Assembly: GCA_002011125.2 (NCBI GenBank) | Contig: MTMF02000009.1 | Location: 898,989-962,988 of the forward strand | Direction: 5' to 3' | Length of the DNA: 64,000 nt | From: Candidatus Hydrothermarchaeum profundi | GTDB taxonomy: Archaea > Hydrothermarchaeota > Hydrothermarchaeia > Hydrothermarchaeales > Hydrothermarchaeaceae | Program-made: the position numbers and the translations under genes | Shown here: positions 16,556-26,400 of the stretch, piece by piece | Layout of the letters: every line of letters starts with the position of its first letter | Numbering within the stretch: position 1 is the stretch's first letter | Notes under the pieces: model-generated | The model's database searches: none | What the model was told of the DNA's origin: nothing | Seen by the model: the letters and a program-made list of their open reading frames with translations, nothing else

Positions 16556-17476
16556 ATGATAATAAGAAGGGCGGTAGAATTTATAGTATTATCCATATTT
16601 ATTTTATCCTCAGTAAACATAGTTTTCGCTGATGTCTTCATAGAGTCTCAGGGTCCAGGAGGCTACGGCTGGCAGCAGCTTTTCTATAATACTACTTCTC
16701 CATATAACTTTTACAGGCTGACAGCTTCTGCAGATAGACAATACTACGATTATGGTTATAAGAGCATACAGATATATGCTCGCCAAGAAGACTATTGGTC
16801 TCAGGATAGCGGGTGGTGGTATGTTACAAACCCTACTATTAGTTCCATTAAAATATACGATAATGGATCTGGATTGGTATATTCAAAGACCAGCGGATTT
16901 ACTGTGACAAATGCAACGGTTTACATAACTTATAACTGGGGGACAAATATCAGCGGAACAGAGAAGCCTGGTACTTGGACGGTTAATGTTAGTGACGGCA
17001 CACAGACAGCGACTTTTTACATTTTCGTGAGAGGGCAATTGAATGTCACATCCATAACAACCAGCGCTAGTCCTACGGCTAATAGCCCCGTGACAGTATA
17101 TGCTACAATAAAGGATGCAAGAAGCGGCATTGAAGTGACAAGCGGGATTACCCCAGTGCTCTATGTTACAGGTGGTACAGGATACACTTATAGTACAACG
17201 ATGTCCTACAGTGGGGGGTATTGGAACGCACAGTTTACTCCGCCTTCCCCGGGAGACTATAAGATTATAGTTAAGGCCTCTGACGGTCATAATAAGTGGG
17301 TGGATGGGAGGGGAAGTAAGGACATCTCGGTTGGAGGTGCATTCCCTGCTAGCATGATTGGAGGTAACTCGCTACTCAGGTTAGCGATTTTAATTGCTTT
17401 GATTTTAGGATTTGGAGTGAATAATAGCGTAAGAAGGAGGTTTCTCTACCTATTGAAGGAAAGGAGAGGTAAATGA
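16556..17476 (+). CDS. Secreted, membrane-anchored beta-domain protein paired with the giant cytochrome
   Basis: 306 aa from the ATG at 16556, chosen because GGAG lies 6 bases upstream and a signal peptide follows directly ('FIVLSIFILSSVNIVFA'). Two beta-sandwich-like domains follow, the second with 'YATIKDARSGIEV' and 'DGHNKWVDGRG'. A C-terminal transmembrane helix ('LLRLAILIALILGFGV') ends in a basic cytoplasmic tail. It contains no CxxCH. Its whole length is homologous to the first ~300 residues of the 2035-aa cytochrome (shared 'GPGGYGWQQ', 'YDYGYK.IQI', 'DSGWWYV', 'DGHNKW.DGRGS'). The TGA overlaps the next ATG as ATGA. It is probably a membrane anchor or adaptor for the cytochrome. Confidence 0.8.
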   Translation: MIIRRAVEFIVLSIFILSSVNIVFADVFIESQGPGGYGWQQLFYNTTSPYNFYRLTASADRQYYDYGYKSIQIYARQEDYWSQDSGWWYVTNPTISSIKIYDNGSGLVYSKTSGFTVTNATVYITYNWGTNISGTEKPGTWTVNVSDGTQTATFYIFVRGQLNVTSITTSASPTANSPVTVYATIKDARSGIEVTSGITPVLYVTGGTGYTYSTTMSYSGGYWNAQFTPPSPGDYKIIVKASDGHNKWVDGRGSKDISVGGAFPASMIGGNSLLRLAILIALILGFGVNNSVRRRFLYLLKERRGK

Positions 17477-20400
17477 AGGGCTGCAGTTCAACAAGACTAT
17501 GCATTGCAGTGCTAGTAGGTATCTTGGCATTATTAGTACTCTCGCCTACAGCAACCGCTTCGGTAGCGACTTCAGGAAGGTACAATCTTTCTAGACCCAC
17601 TAATCTTGAGATAGAACCAAATCCTACTCCTAGTTGCTCTCAAGGTAATGGCGTGTCTGCTACATGTCACTTGCTTAATGCGACTTTCCCGGCGAGCAAA
17701 GCAGGAACTGCTAGAGATGGCTCCATAACAAGTACTTGGGATCATAAAACTTGGTTCAATCTCGGCGATGGGGCTACCCGAGGGGATACTTCTATTGCGC
17801 ATCCTGGTGCCGAGCGGGGGCCTGCTTCAATGTTTCCTCTATGGGTACACCAGCAACATGGTTTGGGTAATTGGCCTACGTGGAATCTGAATCCTAATTA
17901 TCCTGTTAACTACACAGTTGACCCTAATTGGATTAATTCGTCATTATATTCTGCAAGTGCAGCCCCTGGCAAAAGAGATCAAGACGTAGGAGACAATATA
18001 GGTAATGACCAGGGGAATAGGAGATTTCCAGCGCAAGCTGAAAATAACGTGGGACCATATTGGGGGAAGAAAATAAAGGGCGATTCCATAATAATGTCTG
18101 GTGAGGACCCAAATCAAATCTTAGCATTAGCTTTCATAGCTTATCCAACTGCTGACAAAGACCGTACTCCAGCAGGCCTACCTTCCTGTACCTACGGGAG
18201 TCAGGGGAATTCTTATGAAAACACAACCGATACCGTTGGATGTCACGGGATCTATGAGCCTTACAAGGCGAAAGCGGACAATTATCGCTCAGACGAGCCA
18301 GCTTGTACGAAGTGTCATACCACGATAACGTCTGGCGCAGTAACCAGCACTAACAGCAAGCATGGATCAGCTACTAATGCCCAGTTCTGTAGGGACTGTC
18401 ATAAGAATGCCTCTCAATCTCCAACAGCGGATAAGCTTGCAGATAATACCGTTACTGGTACAACAGGGTTTATACCCATGGTCAGAGAATGTTGGGAATG
18501 CCACTCAGGTACAAAACTTGGGGCTTCTGGAGTTAATACAACTTTCGCCCACTCTGGTAAAGACTGCCGCTATTGTCATGGTCACGGACATAACATAACA
18601 AGGCAACTTAACTGGAACACAACTTGTGGAAATAACGATGACATTTGCCATGGTAGCGGATCTACAAAGCCTCAGACTACTTTAGTTACCCACAATAAAA
18701 CCGGTAGCTCTACGCCTAGCCCAACTTGCTTTAATTGTCATGGGTCATCCACCGCCCATAATATAACGATACCGGGGTGCAATAAATGTCATAACTCTAC
18801 CTCAACATGGGGCGCAGCTAGAATAAATGGAACAGGTGCAATACCGGCCTGGGATTCTTCGAATGCTATTTATCATGGGGGGGCAGATAAAAAGTGTAGT
18901 GACTGTCATCAAAGCTCTCCCCACTCTAGGCCGGTGAAAAGAGAGTCATGCGGGATTGATAATAGTAGTTGTCATGGTAGCGGTGCAACCAAGGTTATAA
19001 CTCAGACGCATTCTAATCTTAGTTGTACAGATTGCCACAACAATAACACGATAAAGAGCTATTCCGGAAATCTACAAACCATTAACACTAATTTCCACGC
19101 TACTGAGCGTAGCACATCTGGAGCTAATATGACTCCTTTCAATATCTCTTCACCAATTCAAAAATCTGACTGTACTAAGTGTCATGATAATAGCAGCTAT
19201 ATAGACCCAAGCCTAAGTTGTGATAGTTGTCATACAGATACATCTCAAGGCAAGTTCACTGTCCACAGCAGCGACATGGAGGTGGCTTCTAGAGAACAGG
19301 GCAAGTTGGGTGATGGGAGACATGATGCAGGGGGACCTAATTGTACGCAGTGTCATTGGACGGGCAGCAATGAGAATAGGCCAGATGTTAACATCACAGT
19401 CTTTAACCAGTCTATACATCGATGGATAAACAACGCTAGCGAGCCAGGAATAGATGAGAACGAATCCATCAATAGGGCTTGTAGAGGATGTCACGTTACA
19501 AATGGAGAAGCAAGTCATCACAACAGGTATACTTACTGTTGGGATTGCCACAATGGTACTGCAATGTATAGTAATGTCAGTAATGCCCCAGCTGTGAGAG
19601 AGCACTATAATAACGCTTCAGAACTTAATATCTCCCTATTAAGCGGTGATATAAATTCTTCATGTGTAACATGCCATAATAAAACGGAAATGCTTCTCGA
19701 CTTCTGGGAAAATGCTACGACCACTAAAGGTAGGAATACCTCCTTTTATAATGTCTCGCATTATGGAAAGAAGAGGACCGACTTGAGGTATATCGAGAAC
19801 GGTAAAAATGTCACTTACTGTATATATTGCCATCAGAACTCCAGTACTGCATTTTCAGATGTCATGCAGAATACAGAGCATATCTCTATGTCTAATCACT
19901 CACCAAGGATGGGGGCTCCAACATGTTCTAATGAAACCTGCCATAATCAAGGTAGAATCCACGATGTCTCTCTAACCAAGCCTCAATTTAATGCCACCCT
20001 ATGTAGAACCTGCCATACAGACAGATATAATCATAGTGGCTCTAAACCAACTGGAGGTGTTAATTGTACTGAATGCCACACCAACACCTCTAAGGGAGGA
20101 TGGGATATTCACGGTATTAATGGCACCTATCTTCAGAACACAGGTAATACATATGGTCCTAATACTACCGCTGTTAACTGCTCCACCTGTCATCAGACCG
20201 ATACTCCTCCATCATTAATTAATACGCCACCGAGGATTCCTTCACCTTTGAATCACTCTAATAATGAGTCTGCTGGGCAGCTTTGGGGTGACTACTGGAA
20301 TGATACAGACTCTGTATTGAGTAATGACTCGTGCTATTATTGTCATGGAGATACCAAGCATAATGCCACTGGACTTGGAAATGTTTCCATAATCACAGGC

Positions 20401-23400
20401 ACAGTTAATGGGAGCATAAACTCTACCTCGCAGTGGTGTCGTTCTTGCCATTATAATGATAGCACCTCTATTTATAAAGGAAATAACTTCTCGCCACGTC
20501 CTCCTGAGATAACAAACGACACAGGCGAATTCTACAATAAGGCCCCATCCAAATATTATAATCACTCATTCACAGACACTTATAATGATACTAAATGCGA
20601 TGACTGTCATGCGCCATCTCCTACGCCTACAAATATTACTGCCTTCATGCATAATGTGCAGATCGGGGTGGCAGGAGGACGGAATTGCACAAACTGTCAT
20701 GATATAGGAGGCTCAGCTCCCAAACACATTAATGTATCCGCTTTCAACAGGAGCATCCATGCCAATCTAAACAACAATACTGATCCGGGTTCAGGGATTC
20801 CCAATGTAACTACCGCATGTTGGGCGTGCCATGGAGACGGCACAGATCCTGGAAACAGTCATCCAAGCAACTATAAGAATCCATATACCTGCTCTGATTG
20901 CCATGTACAAGGAGGAGCAAATTATGGGAAGTATCCGAACGCTAAGAACGTATCAGAGCATTATAATAATGGAGCAGATGTCAACGTTTCTAAGTTAACA
21001 GGAGATGTAGACTCCTCCTGTGCCTATTGCCATTATGGGAAGTCAGAGATGCTTCTATCAGCCAGCGAAATAAATGATCCAGATACCGTATCATGGTCCA
21101 TTTACTCAGGCTATAATGGTGGCAATAATAGTGCATCACATTATGGAAAGAAAAGATTCGTGAGCGGAGACGGGCTTTATACGGCGGGCGGATACACTAA
21201 CTGCTCATATTGTCATCAAAATACTGCGACCAACTTCGCAGACGCTATGGAAAACCTCAATAATATTAACCTTTATAACCACACCAATAGGACGGGGGGA
21301 CCATATTGCACGAACTCTACTTGTCATGGTTCCGGTAGGATACATGATGCTATCCTAACAAAACCCTACCTCAACTCTACTCATCAGTCTGGCGGCATGT
21401 ATAATAGTACTCTCTGTATCAGCTGTCACGCTAACAGAAGAGTGCATGCGGATGCTGGAGATATAAATGCTAATACGCTGGAGTGTGCATCTTGTCATGC
21501 TAATCCCACCGCCTACTCTGCGTCAGGCGGTGGAGCAGGGTATTTCAGTATTTCATATGATAGGGTGGTCATGAGAGATACTGATGGTTCGTATAGTGGT
21601 AACGGCTCGCCCTCAGAAGCTATGGTCGGTGACCCTGCAAGTGCCAAAATATCATCTAATATTGAGCCAACTGTTAAAACAGGAGGTTTATTAGATAAAA
21701 TAGGTAAATGGTTCTCTTCGGGCATCAACTCAGCTAAAGCTCTATTAGATAACATTGAGAAAGAGCTATTCAAACCATCAATAGAAATAGTAAACCCTGA
21801 ATCAAGACCTCGATTAGGTGGCGAGTGGGAGGTCTATTTCAAGACTAAGGGTTCAGGGGTGCTAGAAATACGAGATCATTCTTTCCCAGAGGAAGTGGGC
21901 TTCATAGCCCTGCTCTATAAGAAAATAGGAGATCAATGGATACCCGTGCCAATTGAAATATCTGGCGACCTTATTAGAGCCCAATGGAATCACGGTGAAG
22001 GTAAAGCCATCTTCAAGCCCCTCACCACAGGCAAGCACACGGTTGAGTTAAAATTTGGGAATTACGCCTATGCATATAACTATGTAGAACCTGAAGTAAA
22101 CTTTGATAGGCGCTTAGAAGGCCTGAAGACAGGGCAGCATAAAGTGCCACCTACTACTGAAATAGAAATTACAATAACAGCGACAGTTTCCAGCACGGTA
22201 GAAAATGCAATTCTTAGAGACTATGTGCCAAAAGACTTCACTATTATAAAGACTTATGGAGGCACGATAAAGGAGTATAATTCTGAGTACAATGTCATAG
22301 AATGGGAGGTTGGCACGGTAAATAAAAGCATTTCTAAGAAATATACTGTATACTCTCCTGAGAGAACTATACCTCCAACTAAGTACTATTTCTACTCTGA
22401 GCTGAGTCACGACGGGGGGAGCAGGACTAGTGATAAGTGGAGAGTAACTGTGGCTGATCCTAACACTTTGATTATAAGACCAAATGCAGATGGAACGTTA
22501 AACGACTGGAGTATAGGAGGCACTTCACCACCAGCAAACAGGTGGGAGGCCGTAGATGAAACAACACAAAATGATGACACCGACTATGTCTATGCGACAT
22601 CTCAGAATCTTGATCAGTTCTTCAATCTTCAGGATCACACTACAGAAACCGGAACTATAGACAATGTAACCGTGTATATTTACGCCAAACAAACGACTGG
22701 TAATGAGTACCTCCAGGTATGTATATGGGATAATACATACTGTCAGAATACTCCTACAATATCCACTTCTTATACTCTCTATAGCTATAGTTGGACGACT
22801 GATCCTTCAGATAGCCTAGCATGGACTTGGAGTGATATAGATGCTCTAGAAGCAGGGGTGAGGAGTAAAAATTCTGGAGGCTGGGGTGGAGAAATAAGGG
22901 TTACTCAACTCTATGTGGAGATATCATATACTCCTGCTGCCGCAGACAATCCACCCACATGGAGAAACCAGATGCAAAATGTTTCAACTATAAATGTCAG
23001 TGGCGCGGTTAATCTCTCGGCCCAAGGAAATGATGATAATGGCTTGTGGCAAGCTTATCTCGAAACAAATGAATCAGGAGGAACATGGGCTAACATAACC
23101 GATGGCACCTATGGTTCTCCGATTACTCTTAATAATGTAACAAGCTGGACTTGGACTAACTTTACATGGAGCAATTCTTCAATAGGACCCGGTACGAGTA
23201 TTGGCTGGAGGATATGGTATAAGGATAATGCTACTACGCCGCAGTGGAATGTCACAGATATTATGACTTTTGATGTTGTTGATGAGGTTCCGCCAGTGAT
23301 AACGTCCAAGTCTATAAACGAGAGCGGATCAGTAACTGTTGACACCTATGTGTGCATTAACACCACGGTTACAGATAACTGGCAATTAGATAAGGTCTGG

Positions 23401-26400
23401 TCTGTTTTAACTTATCCCAACGGAACAACAGAAAACGTAAGCTTAGCTAATACAGGAGTGCCATGCGCAAGCGGAGATACCTATGGTGCGGAAGTAAATG
23501 TGGGTTCAACTCAAGGGACCTTCTACTTTAATGCCAGTTATGCGAATGATACCTCAGGTAACATCGGGAGTAATACCACCGTACAGAGCTTAACAGTGAC
23601 TTCAGTTGATAATACTCCACCTTATAACATCTCCTTCATACCCCCCACACCTGATAATGCTACAACGTTACCCTCTACTCAAAATTGGACGACTATTAAC
23701 GTAACGGTTGAGGATGCCTCTAGCAGCATTGACACATGCCTGCTCGAATGGAATGGAACCAACGAGTCTATGACGATAGATGGCAGCGGCCTCTCCGTAT
23801 ACTGCTGGAGTAATAAAACCGACCTCTCAAATGGTGTCTATGGCTACCGTGTTTACGCTAATGACTCCTCCGGAAATATAAACGTTAGCGAGTACCGTGA
23901 GGTCACTATAGCTTACACTCCTACCTATAAGCAGATATACCGTTACTATGTCAAATTTGATATCTCAAGCATACCCCAAGGCGCCACCGTTAACGCAGCA
24001 AATCTCACAGTCAATGTCACTAGAGCAGCATCTGGGGCGATAGGTGTTGTAAATAGAACCACAGGGGACTACGACAGTACATCAGGGAACGACACGGTAT
24101 GGGCTGATAGCTCAGGAACAAAGAGCAGTGGAGGAACATTCGATGCAAGTACCACGGGTCTCAAAAACATCACAATCACTGAGGCAGTTCAGGCCGCTGT
24201 AAATGAGGGCGAAGGTTTCGTGGCTTTTGTGATAACAGAACTAAACGAAGACGCAGATCAAAACTTCACCATTGCTGGAAGCCAGAGCGGTTGGCCAAAA
24301 CTCTACATAAACTACTCAACTAATCCTCAAAAGCAAATCCACGGTATAAGATACATAAGAAAAGATGGCACCTATTCTACTCCCTATGACAGTTCCAATG
24401 TAGCCAACTGTACTTCTTGCCATCAAGGAAACATAGCAAGTGTAAATGGAACAAGTACGCCGCAGATTCCCTCTTCTATTACCCATAGTAATGGAAGCAA
24501 GTGGAATACTTCTCCAGGATACTGGGATGCAACCAACAATCTCTCAGCATGCCTCTACTGCCACGGGAATACGACTCATAACGATACAGCCCTAGGCAAC
24601 GCTAGTCAGGGCCTAGTTGATACTAATTATGTCAATGGAAGCATAAATACAACCAGCTACTGGTGCTCTGGCTGCCATAGAGAAGATTATGCTAACTATT
24701 ACGGCGATACTCTCTATCCAATCCCGCCCACCATAAATGCTTCAGGAAATTACTATCCGTCATCAGGAAGCCCAATAGATCACACAGGCTTCATTGCATC
24801 AGATAGCTCGGATTCAAAGTGCTTTGAATGTCATAAAGGCTCTTTGACTGGGGACCCGAAAATAGATGTCTTTTTGCACAAGGTCTCGGAAGGCAGGGCT
24901 GGAGGAGAGAACTGCACAACCTGCCACGATCTAGGGGGATCTGCTCCTAGCTTGCTAAACATATCAGCATTTAGAGAAGGAGTTCACGCTGGACTTAATA
25001 ATTATTCCAGCGATCTCGGTCCAAACAGTGGTTCTTCAGCAGATACCATCAACTATGCCTGCTGGGCCTGCCATGGTAATGGCTCGTCTCCTGGAAGCCA
25101 GCATCCGTCGAACTATAAGAGCCCATATAACTGCACCTCCTGTCACCTCGAGTCAGGGAGCAGGGCAGGTGTCTTCTATGGAGCTAGAAATGTCACTGAG
25201 CATTTCAAGGAAGGTGAAGACATACAAGCAGCAACATCTTATCCAAACAATATTACCTCTTGCCTATCATGCCACAACAAATCAGAGATGATATTATACA
25301 ATGGTAACGTAGGTGACCCTGATTTTGGAGGATTTAGTGATACAGATGGGGATGGAGTAGTAGGCGGAAACTACAGCTTCTATCACTACGGAAAGAACAG
25401 AACCTCTGACTTGGTGGTTAATGGCTACACAAACTGCTCGTATTGTCATCAAGATGCGAGCGATAGCTTTGGAGCGCCTGACGTTACAGAACATACTGAA
25501 GTGGGAGTGAACGTTTCAGTAACTAAAACCTGCGTCAACTCTGACTGCCACAATAGCGGCAGGATTCATGATGCTACGTTAAAGATTAGAACGGATATTG
25601 CACCCTGGACATCCGGCGCAAACGACAGGTGCGCTCCCTGTCATAACTCTACTGGTCCAGGTTCTTCCATTGTAATTTATAATCATACGTCCTCTGTTTC
25701 AGGCATCACCGATTGCTCCTATTGCCATGACAGTAACGCTAAGGGCAGTGGAGGATCGTATCTCATACTTCACAACTCTAGCCTACAGCAACCCTACGAT
25801 TCTAGCTCTTACCAGTGTAGCAACTGCCATCAAAACGCCGAAGACGATTATAACGCAAGAGATATATATGCTCACTCAAATAGCAGCTCTTCCACGCTGA
25901 ATGTAAACGGCTCAGACTGTGGGCGTTGCCATAAGACCGATTATTCTGCATTTACAGCGGGGGATAATCTCCATAACTCTACCCTAATAAAGCCTTCAGA
26001 GACCCAATGCACAGAATGTCATCAGAGTGCTAGTGACAGCGTATCAGCGGTAGATGTATATGAGCATACTACAGCGGCAGCTGCTAATGGACGTGATATT
26101 AACATAAGTAGAGAATGTACTGATAGTGGTTGTCATTGGAATGGCACAGGCAGTACGCCTACAATGCTTCACAACGACACTCTCGAGGTAAAGACAATAT
26201 ACGAGTTTAATCCATCTAATAGCGACGTAGACAGATGTGCTCCTTGCCATAACTCTTCAAGCAGCTGGTCTACGATAAATGTTACAGATCATACCCCAAG
26301 GGCAACGGGTCCAAGCTGCGTTAACTCAACATGCCACAGTGGTCAAAAGTTGCATACAGATTCCATTAAAAAACCGGCTACTATGTTCAATGATAGCCTA

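Noticed and set aside
21513-21773. Minus-strand ORF in the heme-free middle of the giant cytochrome
   Set aside because: The sense frame is continuous and coherent there; the antisense product resembles nothing and has no promoter or ribosome site.
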